Below are positions 48,951-60,401 of a DNA stretch of 64,000 nt, piece after piece (position 1 is the first letter of the stretch; every line of letters starts with the position of its first letter). Position numbers and translations under genes: made by a program. Source of the DNA: Macrosteles quadrilineatus. Lineage: Eukaryota; Arthropoda; Insecta; Hemiptera; Cicadellidae. The DNA lies in assembly GCF_028750875.1 (NCBI RefSeq), contig NW_026542595.1, positions 182,966,713-183,030,712 on the forward strand. The letters run 5' to 3'. Below the pieces are notes generated by a model, which had not been told where the DNA came from, did no database searches, and saw nothing but the letters and a program-made list of their open reading frames with translations.

Positions 48951-51900
48951 TATGAGCTGTAAACGGTTAGTATTTTTAATTTAGGAAAATATTTTTACCA
49001 CCATTTATACCATTTTATACCATAACCACCCATAACACACCTATGAACTGTAGGTGCAAATTCCATCACTGATGCTTGGCTAAAGCTAATAATTGCAAGT
49101 GACATTGTCCACGATAGGTAACTTACTTGAATTTATTCTAATAGATAGTAATTGCAATTGATAAATTGAAAGAGTTGATTAAGTCCTGCAGAGATTGATT
49201 AACCAAATCACTTGGTTTGTGACTATCTAGTTACAAGTTATAAATGGTCATTGCCTGTCAGACTACTGAAACTGATTATCCAACTGCTGAAGCGTTTTGC
49301 GATTAACAAGTGATTGATCAATCAAAATGAGAATCTATTTTCCTTCTAACCAGTGGATCACACTTCATTTTTATTGGAATGTCTTCTCGGCTGCAAATTG
49401 CAATTAAATTTGTTCTCAGCAAGAAAAATTGCCTAGATCTATTTTCTTGTCGCTCAGTCCATTAGTTTAAGAAGTCCTTTTTCTTTTCTTGTGTTAATGG
49501 ATTTAATCAAAATTCAGTTGTTAGATAGTATAGAAATAAATTAAACGTTTAAATAAAAAAACACAAAACATTCCTTTGCACAACCCTGTTTATTCGATTT
49601 TCTCGTTGTAAATATCTCTATTAGGGTTTCCTACATAATTTGTTTGTATTGTTAAATTTAATCACAGAGAATTAATTTATGAAATAACTTTTTTAGGTAT
49701 AGAAACTATTTTCAGTGGTTTACTTTACAGTATTTGTATTTTAAGATTTAAAAAAAGGAGGGTACAAGGAAATGAATTTAATTTTCATTTATTATGATGC
49801 AAGAAGAACGCTAATTTTAATGGTCTCTTTATTTGTACATTTATTTTATAAATAATTTTAAAATATATTTTTGGTCGTATAAACAATAGAATTGGGTTAG
49901 TTGTTTTAAATGTTAGACTATATCTAACTCTAGTTAGTATTTTAGGTTTAGCTTAATTCCAGTTCAACAATTTCACAAAAACACAACATCTGCATGCAGT
50001 TGCTCCACCCTGGTAAAGTTTATTACAGCTGCAAATTCTCCCTTAGTACATTTGTGGCAGTACCTTTGAAAGTTTTGTTATGTATTGTGCCATAAAAATA
50101 TTTAACTGCATTTTCGGTTATCTAACTGGTTGCTATAACTTTTCGAGTTTGTAATTGGGCTACCGTTAGTTGTTTAAGTATACATTTTGGTTCAACACAT
50201 TACAAAAAAAGAATTGTAAGCCTACTTCATAATTTTTTTAATTTTTGTAATATTTAATTTCTATGGACTAATTTAATTGGTGCTTTATAGTAAAATATGT
50301 TTTTATTAAATAATTACTATTTGTAGTGTCTTTTCTCAAAGTTGTGCATAATTGTATGAAAAGAAACTTTCTAAGGGAAAAATGTTTCTTTTAAGAGAGT
50401 CTGGTAAATAAAACCTCTCATTGATCTAGAAGGAAGTTAAATGATCCAGAAAGAAACTTTATCTCAAGTTTTGTTTCTCCCAAGGTTTTAAAAATGTTTA
50501 CTTTTTGTACATTGTATGGGTAGAATTAACATTTTGATTCTGTTCAATTAAACGTTTTTAGAGCATATTTTGTCATAATTATTCCGTTTGTATTTACTTT
50601 CATAGTTTTGAAATCCCAAGTCATAAATTTAAGGCCTTAACATAAATTTTCCTAAATGTTGTTGTACTTAACATGTACTAACTACGGCTAGAAAAGTATT
50701 GTTTATAGTTAAAAAGACTCAAAATTACTATTTTGCATATTAATATTCCTCTTCCTTATTCATTTAATATACAAATGACCAACTAGTACTATTTTTTCAG
50801 ATAGCACAACGAATATTGTAGAAGTTTCTACAATAATATTGAGCAAAGACTGCTTTTATAATTCGAATTATGTATAACAAGCTAAGCTCGGCTCCAGGCT
50901 CTAAATAGATAAAGTAAGAAACACATTCAACCTGGTTATGTGAGGTGGAGAATTAATTCTTGTATCGATTACAATGAGAGTACTTCTCAATTTCATTGTA
51001 GAAGCTTTACATACCTTTACATTGATTAAAATTTGCTTTGGATACCTTAAAAACTGGAACACCCCTTACTAGGTGTACATGGAAACCCTCTCAAAGGTAA
51101 GTGTAGAGGAAGGTGATTGGCAGTAGGGATGTCTGGGGGGGTAAACACTTGGTGATAAGAGGTGATTGATAACTGAGTTGTTTGTTGATAAACACTTGGC
51201 CTGTTTCAGCCTGAGAATTGAAATCCTGTTCTACAGTATAGCTAAAAAAATTCTTTTATAAGAATTATAACAATATATTTTAATTTTGTTAGGGTTTTCA
51301 AATAAATTTTTGTATCCAAAATTATTTATTTAGCTGGTAGTTGGTCTAAAAGCCAAAATTATATAAAACTTGTTTTCCATATTTAAGTTTGACTTAACTG
51401 GATATTAGGTACTAACTCACCTTTAGAAATGCCCATTGCTCTTTCATAATTTCTTTAATCTTTTACTGTCCCACATATAGTGCATGAGAGTTGGTAAAGC
51501 CTAATTTAGTAGTTATTTAAATTTAATAGTTTTTGACAGTAAACTTTAATCCTTTTTGTGATATCTGGTTTGGAAACAGATCTATGAAGCTCCAAAACTA
51601 ACTTATGTTTTATCTTTGTCTATTAATGGTTTTATCTATTAATTAACTGTGGATTAACAGTATGGAATGATCATCACAAAAGTCCATTCTATTACCTTGT
51701 TACAACATAGGCCACTGGTTGACATGTTGAAAAGCTGATTCAGGAAATGTTGCTGTATTCTGTTAAACGCTAGCCACTGGGAAATGTTTGCTGAACGCAT
51801 CAACAAAATAATTGGATTTGTTCGGTTTTGAGTTGTTTTGACCCTTGGAGACTAGAATTGAATGTTTTGATAGAACACATTTATTTTTCTGCTTTAGTAA

Positions 51901-53930
51901 ACAAAACGCTGTCACAACTAATTGTGTTAATAAGTTTATTTATTGAAATATCATTACTGTAATTTTACTGAGCAACTAAACAGAGACATTCATGAGGCAT
52001 AATGAGTTGCTGAACAATGCAATTGTGTCTGATATCTTCTGGTAAATGATAGAAGTTTCTCTTAAACACTGATTGGTGGTTTTGTGTAACTCAAGTTTTG
52101 CTGCAGTACACCCAAGGAAGTTATATTGTATACATAATTGATTCATTGATTCCAGACTGTTTGCTATCTTTCTCTAAAAACCTAGTAATGTCATATAGCC
52201 CATCAATTAACAATGTAATAGACAAAATAAAAATTATATATTAGACTATACAATAATTTTCCACTTGTCACTAAATTGTGGTAGGTTTTTCAGTTTATAA
52301 TATTGTGAATTTGTTAAATTTATCAAGGGGCTTTATTTCTTGTAGTTGTTTAAGTTCTGTGTCAGCAAAGATGGTTGTTTTGTAATCAAATGAGTGTTTT
52401 TTGTTTTGTTTTTATATCTTAACAATATTCAATTATTATATCTTTAGTTATTGGTAATCCCAAGTAAAGTAGACATCTTATTCCCATGATAACCCTTTAC
52501 CACTATAAAATGTGTTAGGATAAAAATAGTTGTAAAATACTGTTTTACTGTTTTAGTTGACCAACATTTTAACTAAAACTAATTGCCAACTTAAGCTTTG
52601 ATCTCATCTGCTTATAGTATGAAATACTAAAAAAGTATATATCATTTGATTCATGGGTTTTTATTTTGATGTTTTAAGTCAATCATCATCTACATTAATT
52701 AGGATAAAAAATTCTTCTAGAAATGTACAGGTCTTCAAAATTTTTTTAAATATGGTACTGTAATTATTTTACCATTCTGAATCCTTAATCCAAATATACT
52801 TTGAGTTATACTCATTTCATTAACGGTTTATATTGAAAAGCTTGTTCTATTTTCTTCAACATTGTAAGGATAAAAACAGTCATTAGTATTTTTAAATACC
52901 CCTTTTAAAGTTATTAGCCATTCATGTAAAGCTGCTTAAGTTGGATACTTTCTTGATAGAACTTAAACAACTAATCAAAACTGTAAAGGAGTTTACTTTC
53001 AAATACTGTTATAAGGTTTAATGGAACTGTGAAGATTTTAAGTTTGTCATTTTCATTTTGCTGATTTCTTTTGACAACAATAAACACATAAATTTACACC
53101 TAATCACACTAAATAAAAATATTGCAAAAACACTTAGAAGTTCTATAAGTATGATTGTATTGGCTGAGAAATCAAACCAAACTGTTATTAATTTAAGTTA
53201 AAATCATTATAAATCAACAAGATAAGTAGGAACCGGATTTCCAAGTATTGACAGTAGTCATGGAGTGCCTTGTATGAGTGCCTAATTAAGGGGTGAGTAT
53301 GAGTTAGGGGGAGGGGAATGGTAATCTCACAACAATGACTTCCCCCCACAGTTCTACATCAATGTCTTTGTGTTATTAAAACATCCATCTTTAGCTTTTC
53401 CTTTAGAGATTATTAAAAAACAAAGAAGCTTTTGTTTGGCTTTCCAAAGTTGAAAGTTTATTCTCTGACAACATTTCACGCAATGCCATATAATTAAATA
53501 TTGTTTTACATTCTTTTAAGTAATATAAAGCAGTAATTGATTATGTTCATATTAGTACAGTAGTTAAATTTATATTTTTCATACTTTTAATTTATCTTAT
53601 CACACTGACCTCTCATAAGCAGGGAGTTTGTTGCAAATTTTGAGTAATAATCATAACCATTCTTAAATAGACAGTATTTGTCTGTGGTCTGTAACATAGG
53701 AAAAGAATTTCAAGTTCAGAATTGTTTAGTTAGCCAACTTACTACACTCATTTCCAACATTTTTCACTTGAACATTAAAATGTAATGTAAATTGGTTAAA
53801 ACTTAATACCCAATCATTTTATTCGTAATATTATTCATAACACTTGGCCCAGACAACTTATATCACTTATGCCATTTTTCAAAGAGTTAAGTTCAAAATT
53901 GCAAATCACAGGCTCATAATGTTATTTTCA
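48951..53930. other. Long AT-rich stretch, no gene or clear repeat
   Basis: Five kilobases without an ORF above 60 codons. A consensus donor CAAAG|GTAAGT is at 51089, but it has a poor upstream pyrimidine tract and no bounded exon. A donor/acceptor pair 59 bases apart (53293 to 53351) exists without open flanking frames. Nothing further could be supported. Confidence 0.5.
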
Positions 53931-54091
53931 TTTTAGCGAATTTCCTTATAGGGAAGTAGCTATTACCGTAGGTCTCATGGTAAGACTTAAGCCCAGGACC
54001 GATTTACTTTTTCATTTTGATGTCCCCAGAGGCCAAAAACACCATTCGTTCAAATTTTGATATCCTACTTAATATTATAAATGAGAAAGTT

Positions 54092-54126
54092 TGGATGTAT
54101 GGATGTATGGATGTATGGATGTATGT
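54092..54126 (+). repeat. GGATGTAT octamer repeat, 4 units
   Basis: GGATGTAT is repeated about four times near the 5' end of the Helitron. Short arrays just inside the 5' terminus are common in this kind of element. Confidence 0.8.
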
Positions 54127-54440
54127 TTGTGACAAGTGAACGCGAAAAATACTGGTCGGATTGGGCTGAAATTTGGCATGATGATAGCTTACATTCCCGA
54201 TTAACATATAGGCATATTCTTATTTCAAAAATCCTTTCGGGCTCCGCCCCAGTGGCTCTGGAGTTTCCCATGTTAACCTTATGAGAAATGGAATTATTGA
54301 ATCTTAACAGCTGTTTCAATTAAACAAGTTGGTTCTGTTCTATGATGTTCAATAGCATTAAAGTTAAAAGGATTACCAACAGGGTGCAGCACTATTATTA
54401 CTTTTAGATTTATGACAACAGCTAATTTGCAACCAAAAGG

Positions 54441-54650
54441 TGAGTGAGCGTAGCGAACGAACTTCAACCTGGAGGCGAGTTAGCGTAGCGAACGAGCTAA
54501 CCTGAAGGCAAGTGAGCGCATCGAACGAGCTCCAACCTAAAGGTGAGTGAGCGGAGCGAACGAGCTCCAACCTAAAAGTGAGTGAGCGTAGCGAACAAAC
54601 TTCCAGGATTTCCAAACTAACCAGGACGTGATTGAGCCATGCGAACGAGA
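54441..54650 (+). repeat. 33-35-bp minisatellite inside the Helitron
   Basis: GAGTGAGCG-type words occur at 54442, 54477, 54510, 54545 and 54580, with a decayed sixth at about 54629. Each unit has GTGAGCGNAGCGAACGAGC then CCAACCT. Several units contain AAAG|GTGAGT, a good splice-donor word. The minus-strand ORF here is an artefact of the repeat. Confidence 0.85.
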
Positions 54651-55851
54651 TAATCTTGAAAATTAAGAAGTTAAACGGGGCAAAGCCCGCGGGTTACAGC
54701 TAGTATGTATATAAATATATATATATATATATATATAGAGAGACTTATATATATATATATATATACGTCCGTGAACGCGATAACTTGAGTAATTTTTGTC
54801 AGATTTTGATGAAATTTGGTTTAAAGGTGTAAAGCGGGCTAAACTTGAATGAGTTCGCGAACCAGCATGATCGGACCATGGGAACGGGGCTTTACGGGGT
54901 TTTATGGGGTAAAAATTGGTTTTTCTCACTTTTGACCCTCAAAACATAAAATTTCCCAATTTCTTTTTAGACCTTTTTAAAGAGCTTAAAAAAAAACAAT
55001 TAATTTAGTATATAAAAGTATTTTTGTTCGGTTAATAGTAACGGAGAAAATTAAAAAAATTGTAACCCTATGTTATTCTTATGGAGAATATTGTCAAATG
55101 TTGTAGTTTGCTTGTTTATGGATATATTTTGTATTTTGATCAAATTTATTCATTTTGTACTAAGCTATCAATATTTTACAAAAAAAACACACTTTATTAG
55201 TTTCCTTGTAGCAGCAAACCTAGGTACTCGTTAAACCTAATGTTATTAAAATATATTTAATTGAAAATCAATTAAGACAAATAGAAATTCGCTTAGTCGG
55301 CAGGTCGGCGGGGGTATTTAAGTATACAATAAAAAACGGGACTAATGTACAAGTGTAATCTGTTTGCATTTGTAGGAGCTTACTCTAGCTAGAGTTTGAC
55401 ATGCTGAAGGGTGTTTGTTTAGCATGAATAATGCACCAGAGTGAACCAACAGTGAAGCAGTGCATGCCAGTGATGTTGGGTAACCTCAATATGTCCTCAT
55501 GTTATTTGCTACATCAATGATGCAAATTTTCCTATATCTATAGTAATGTTATTTGCTACATCAGTTATATATTATTACTGCATCACATAGTATTGATATC
55601 ATTGACACCTAAAGGAGACAATTACATCAGTTTCCACGTGATTGAAGCCAGTAGTCTTTGTTGTCAAAATTGTTATGAAATAATTTATAAACCTAATAGA
55701 CAACATTCTTAAAATTTATTTCCTTGCATAGTTTAATGTAGATTAGTGTCACAATAGTTCAATATGTGCAAAAGCCACCTAAGATCAAGTTGCTGGTGTA
55801 ACTGATTAACACTTTGATTATAAGATTTCACCTTTTTATGTACCGTACTAA

Positions 55852-56020
55852 TTGACACTTCAAGTATACTAGTTGATGTTTTAGGTATTACTCGTTGACA
55901 CTTCAGGAATTTCTAGTTGACACTCTGGGTATTAGCCTACAGCATTAGTAAACACTTTAGGTTTTACTGGTTGACACTTAATGTAAGTCCTATTACTATA
56001 GTAGTTGCTTCAGGTATTAC
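55852..56020 (+). repeat. Degenerate ~22-bp minisatellite
   Basis: Units of the form TTGACACTTCAGGTATTACT recur about seven times with substitutions. Two units are extended by about ten bases. It is an old, decayed tandem array. Confidence 0.65.
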
Positions 56021-56712
56021 TTTTGTTTTTGTCTAAATGCAATTTATATCCTATTTGTATTCATTTGTCATAGTAAACATATGCAATCAATGCCAAAAGA
56101 TGTTACATATGGGCGATTATGATGTAACCGATTATTTCTTACTTCGATTAGTGTTAAAAAGTAATCAATTCTTCGAATATCATCAGTGCACACTGTTTAT
56201 AGTGTTTCGATCATAACAATAAACGATAAAAAACTCAAAGCTAGAATAGACAGTTCTTTTTTAAACCTCCCTCATCGAAAACACATGCAATATTCAGTCG
56301 TATGAAGTGCATTCAAATACAAGTGTGTGTGTAAACTTTTAAAAACTTAAGCTCAATAGTGGGTCCCTTATGGCCCATCCTAGTTTATATCCTACACATA
56401 AGAGATCAAACGCTGGTTTTATGTAGCATCGTACCCTACTCTCCTCTGGGTAATGACGACCTTTAGATTTGCGATTCACTTTGCTTCTTCGTAGTTTACT
56501 AAATGCACTTTCTCCTAAGAGTAATCTTCATGAGTTGCTTTTTTAGTACAACTATATACACATTAATTAATTAGTTTCTAGAGATTTATATTAAAGAAGT
56601 AAATTTTATAACTTTCAGTTTTTAGTAAGGAAGTAGTATATGTATAAGTATAAGGTAATCCTATAATATAATTTTACATCTGTTTCCAATGAAGACTGAA
56701 CTATTAGTTCAA

Positions 56713-56770
56713 CAGCTGTTTCTTTAGGCTGGGGATGCAGCGTTGCCACTTGTCTTGCTGTGGCCTTGTG
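56713..56770 (+). repeat. Dispersed repeat, copy 2 (partner at 2641)
   Basis: CAGCTGTTTC, GTTGCCACTTGTCTTGC and TGTGGCCTT occur in the same order as at 2641-2700. It is followed by ACTTTATACTGTT, matching ACTTTATACTTTC downstream of copy 1. Class unknown. Confidence 0.45.
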
Positions 56771-57669
56771 TTTATTTCCTTTATTATCAAACTTTATACT
56801 GTTCAGTACTTAAAAAAAAACGCTGACCAGCCAATAACGAAGTTCTTCATGTTATCTCCCTATCCACAACACACACTGCACTCTGCACACTCTACATTCT
56901 CATTTAGCTCAAAATGTAAAGGTGGTTAATTGGTTAAGTAACACTATTAGAGGTGAAATCTAAAGTTTCCATCTCAAGTAAATGTCCCAATGATAAAGAA
57001 TAGTTTGGTCCAGTTTTTAATCATCAAAATGCTACCATAGATAAAACATACTGCTACTTAGAATCCAACTGGAGCCCTTTCGATTATTAGGTCTAAAATT
57101 TACTGCACCTATTTTACAAATAAATATCTTGAAATATTATGAATGTTCTTTGCATAAAAACTGTATTCACTGACACATGTAATGTACACATTTTGCATGT
57201 ATTATAATGTGCCACATATTGGGGGGATGTGGGCTTAGCAACACACTGCTTATGAGTCTCTAGGAACTACTAAAATAGCACATTGATGACACTATCTGAT
57301 ATTATGGTGCCTAGGCTGTGTTGTGATGTTGACCATAACAGTGTAATATCACTATCATTAGAACCATGAGGAATTAATTATTGATCACGTAGGCATAAGT
57401 CTACTACGTACTGAAGTACTTTAGTGATGTAGTGATCAGGTGTATTAATATTCTTCTGTTTTCCAGAGTATATTACACTTAGAAATGTAATCCAAATTAT
57501 CCTTCAAAATCAAATAGATAATCAAATAACTGTAACATAATACAATTATAAATTGTGTTTCCACTTTCAGTTGCAATATGACAAAACATAAGTAAATTTG
57601 AAGCTTATCATAGTAAATTTATTTCAGATATTGGTGAAGCAATTATGCCAATAAAAAAATCAATAATCA

Positions 57670-57751
57670 ATATGATTTAGTAAATTTACATTTTCTTAGG
57701 AGAAATTACTGTTATCATTTCCTCAGAAAATGTAAATTTTGTAAATCATAT
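57670..57751. repeat. 82-base near-perfect hairpin
   Basis: Arms 57670-57701 and 57720-57751 (32 bases each) are inverse complements with three mismatches, around an 18-base loop. The size and pairing would suit a pre-miRNA, but a tiny fold-back MITE is at least as likely. Transcription is unknown. Confidence 0.65.
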
Positions 57752-58413
57752 AGTTGTGGTTTGATACATTATTGGTTCATTGTTACATTATAAAGGTTGT
57801 AATGAAACACTGTAATTTTATAATGCACAGTATTATTATTCAAAACTCTAATTCTGCTTTATTCCGTTATCCGGCTTGAACATCAGCTGAGCCTATTACA
57901 TTGAGCTGAATCAACAACTCAGCATGTTTAATCTGTTTAATCGATGCAGTAATTTTGTTACCCAGCACCAGTATAACACAGCTGTGATTTATAATCAATC
58001 GAACTAGAGGACCAATGTTGCTCTGCAGCCTAGAAATAATCAAATTTATAATTTTTAATTGAGTAATACAGTATCTTTAACTTAACTAATTCAAACTATC
58101 GACAGCCCAAATTAAAGCCTATAGTTTACTGATTACTTTGGGTCCAAAATATATATAAAAACATAAACAATACTAGCTATTGGTTTTTCATCATAGAAAA
58201 CCTTATGAAAAATAATTTTTATGTTAGTGGTTCACCTTGCGTTTGCTTGAAACTCGTCCAATTTGAATAACCAACTAATAGCTTAAGAAAGCCAGTATTT
58301 CACTGAAGGTTCTTAGACTAAAATATATAGAATTATATAATTATAACTGGTGAAATACATCTTAAATTGGAGTAGAATTTAAAAAAAAATCAAATTTATG
58401 TTTTTGGTCGAGT

Positions 58414-58745
58414 AATTCAGTAGATAAATATATGGCGATGCTTGATGTGAAATCTGTGCATGCATGCCTTCAATTTGAGACCTTAATCATGAAAATAGGT
58501 CGGGTAGAAGAGCCAAACGAACCCGGAAAAAAAAACCAAATTTAACTCCCATAAAAAATATACATGGGGAGCAAATTTTTTTTACCCATAAGTCGAGTGG
58601 ACTGTAGATTAATATATGTCGATGCTTGATGTGAAATCTGTGCGTGCAAACCTTCAATTTGAGTCCTCAATTAAGAAAACCGGTCGGGTAAAATAGCCAA
58701 ACGAAATTGGAAAAGAAAACCAAATTTTTGTTGTTTATAAGATTT
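58414..58745 (+). repeat. 184-bp tandem duplication
   Basis: GATGCTTGATGTGAAATCTG occurs at 58437 and again at 58621. Each copy continues with CTTCAATTTGAG, GGTCGGGTA, AGCCAAACGAA and AACCAAATTT in order. Differences are scattered and moderate. Upstream, 58360-58415 may be part of a third, older unit. Confidence 0.7.
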
Positions 58746-58769
58746 TCATTATTCATTTGGCAAAATAAT

Positions 58770-59560
58770 GAATAAGGATTCTGCGTTCAAATATATTTTT
58801 TGTAACGGTTCGAGTTTATGTGATTTAAGAATGAAAGACTATTGCAGACGCTTTGTTTTTTAGGTTGGAAAATGTTTGCCATAAACTCTTAAATAACAAG
58901 GAATTGTATTTGTATTCTTTTTCTAAACCAGCTACCCTGAAGTTTTTTCCAAGATTTTTTTTATAAAATTCATATGGTGTGCAATTATTACTATAGTTTT
59001 TTTTCAATATTGAAAATGGTGGAATCATTTTTTTGGGTGTTTAATTTTATACAGTAGTTGGATAAAAAATAATGAAGCAAAATTGAATGAAATAAAAAAT
59101 ACATTTCTAATCCAAGAAGTAACAGTTTGAAAATAAATATATTTGTAAGTGTTTTTATTAATAAATACTCTAAGTTAAATGAATTGTAATCGCAAGCTTT
59201 TGGAAAGTATTTAAAAAATCTGCCCAAGATAGAGCTTAAATATTGGGTAAATAAGAAGAGTTGTAGGGAACAGATTGTTGCCTTCTCCGCAGTCAGGGCT
59301 ACATTTGTCTTTGAAACTTATACAAATTCCACCTTGAGTGGGATCTAAAGATTTACACGGGTGTGAAACAAAACTTTAAAATTGCATGTAAATTTTATAT
59401 TATATTTTGATGAATGTTCATAAACTAACGGTACAACCTTTACCACAAGTATTGTGTTTGAAATTTATGATTTCCCTTTTAAAATGTTTCATTGCTAGTG
59501 AAGACAGGAAAAAATGTTAGTTAAGTTTTATTAATGCACTTTAATAGTTCTACTACCTAT
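58770..59560. other. AT-rich stretch, no gene seen
   Basis: Two overlapping minus-strand ORFs (58825-59028, 58991-59227) are AT-driven and domainless. Nothing else was found before the 14-bp direct repeat at 59561. Confidence 0.5.
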
Positions 59561-59574
59561 TTGGCACCTTAGGG

Positions 59575-59677
59575 GAGCGAGCTGGCGTAGTGGTTAGAGC
59601 GCGGGACTTCAGTCCCTGAGGTCCCGGGTTCGATCCCCGCCAAGTCACCAATGAATTTTATCTAAGTGATAATGCCG
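59575..59677 (+). mobile_element. tRNA-derived SINE head with pol III boxes
   Basis: A box TGGCGTAGTGGTTAGAGCGCG sits at 59583-59603 (given in part as TGGCGTAGTGG) and B box GGTTCGATCCC at 59628-59638. An anticodon-like stem-loop GGGA-CTTCAGT-CCCT would read TCA. The 5' GAGCGAG cannot pair with the region after the T arm, so no acceptor stem forms and this is not a functional tRNA. TCACCAATGAATTTTATC and GTGATAATGCCG follow, shared with the copies at 27285 and 40182. Confidence 0.8.
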
Positions 59678-60401
59678 ACACCCCTAGTAGCCGAGGCGCT
59701 GTGGGGGTTTGAGCATGCATAAAAGTGTAACGAAATTTGACTTGTGATTGTTGCTATGGGTACCTAGTAGATGAAGAAAATCGATGTTGTCGCATTTCTA
59801 GGTGGTTAATAACATGGGGGGGAGGGGGTGAAGTTGGGGGGCCGCCGCGCACAAAATAGCTTCTATCTCAAGAACCAAAAGTCATATGAATACGTTAGAC
59901 ATGTCAAACTGTGCAGAAAAATGCATTCTACAAAGAGATTATGTAGTAGTTTCACGGAAATTGACAAGAAGTTACTAAAAATTATATTTTTTTAATTTAC
60001 GATAAGTATAATCAGGAGTATAATGGTTTTTGTTGTTGTTTAGAACCACTAATTTTTTAATTGACATCTTTTGAGAGTAGTACACAATAGGTAAATTTTA
60101 CTTCTGTATAATGAAGCTATTGCGGTACATAACTTAACAGCTATACAATCCTCAGATCCAATAAATATAACACAAAGGCGCAAAACGCGTCGCGGTCATT
60201 GTTCCTGCTGCCGTAACTATTAATGGCGAGTACAGTTCAAGTTGAGACTTATATTATACTTTTAGAAAGATTGAGATTATGAGGATTCATTTTCATATAT
60301 ATATAAAATAGTATTGAGCGACTATTATGTAGCGAGAAATATAGTTTGTAAAAGAAGAGAGTTCAAAATACATTTTGGTGGTTGAACGTTTCCATCACCT
60401 G
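59678..60401 (+). repeat. Left ~0.72-kb inverted arm
   Basis: This arm is the inverse complement of 62609-63352. Over the outer 90 bases I count about two mismatches. Near the outer end it includes GAGGCGCTG..GGGGTTTGAGCATGC, a G-rich tract at 59812-59842, AACGCGTCGCGG, a short (TA) tract, and TTTGGTGGTTGAACGTTTCC. Its outermost ~22 bases are also an inverted copy of SINE body sequence at the right junction. Confidence 0.88.

Larger units (their letters stand above)
54063..54703 (+). mobile_element. Non-autonomous Helitron, 641 bp
   Basis: The insertion starts TCCTACTTAATATTATAAAT after an A. It ends GGGGCAAAGCCCGCGGGTTA-CAGCTAG before a T, with a GGGC-AAA-GCCC stem about ten bases before CTAG. 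Both ends fit Helitron rules. The interrupted family-A sequence resumes without duplication: CAAATTTGTATGTATATA in copy 2 (complement) corresponds to CAAATTTTGATA and TGTATATAAAT on either side. It contains two internal tandem arrays and no Rep/helicase gene. Confidence 0.85.
53931..55317 (-). repeat. Interspersed repeat family A, copy 4 (carries a Helitron)
   Basis: In minus orientation the ends are ATACCCCCGCCG...CTAAGCGAATTTC (55317 side) and TATAAGGAAATTCGCTAAAA (53931 side). The characteristic CCGATCATGCTGGTTCGCG segment is at about 54850-54880 in complement. The copy is extended by a Helitron inserted where the other copies have their (TA)n tract. Without the insert it would be about 745 bp, close to copy 2. 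Confidence 0.75.
55318..57660. other. Non-coding stretch with minor repeats
   Basis: It contains the 22-bp minisatellite and dispersed-repeat copy 2 listed separately. The ORF at 56735-56929 overlaps that repeat and has no recognisable domain. No gene could be supported. Confidence 0.5.

Noticed and set aside
51089..51096. Third ratchet candidate, AAAG|GTAAGT
   Set aside because: Upstream sequence lacks a pyrimidine tract and branchpoint; at most a lone donor.
53293..53351. 59-bp intron with GTGAGT donor and CCCCCCACAG acceptor
   Set aside because: Flanking sequence has stops in the frames I checked and no exon is bounded on either side.
54663..54929. 88-codon minus-strand ORF with YIYIYI repeats
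   Set aside because: It is a translation of the (TA)n tract and family-A sequence.
59575..59650. Functional tRNA gene (TCA anticodon)
   Set aside because: A and B boxes are good but the acceptor stem cannot pair. A SINE body and flanking TSD/A tail follow.
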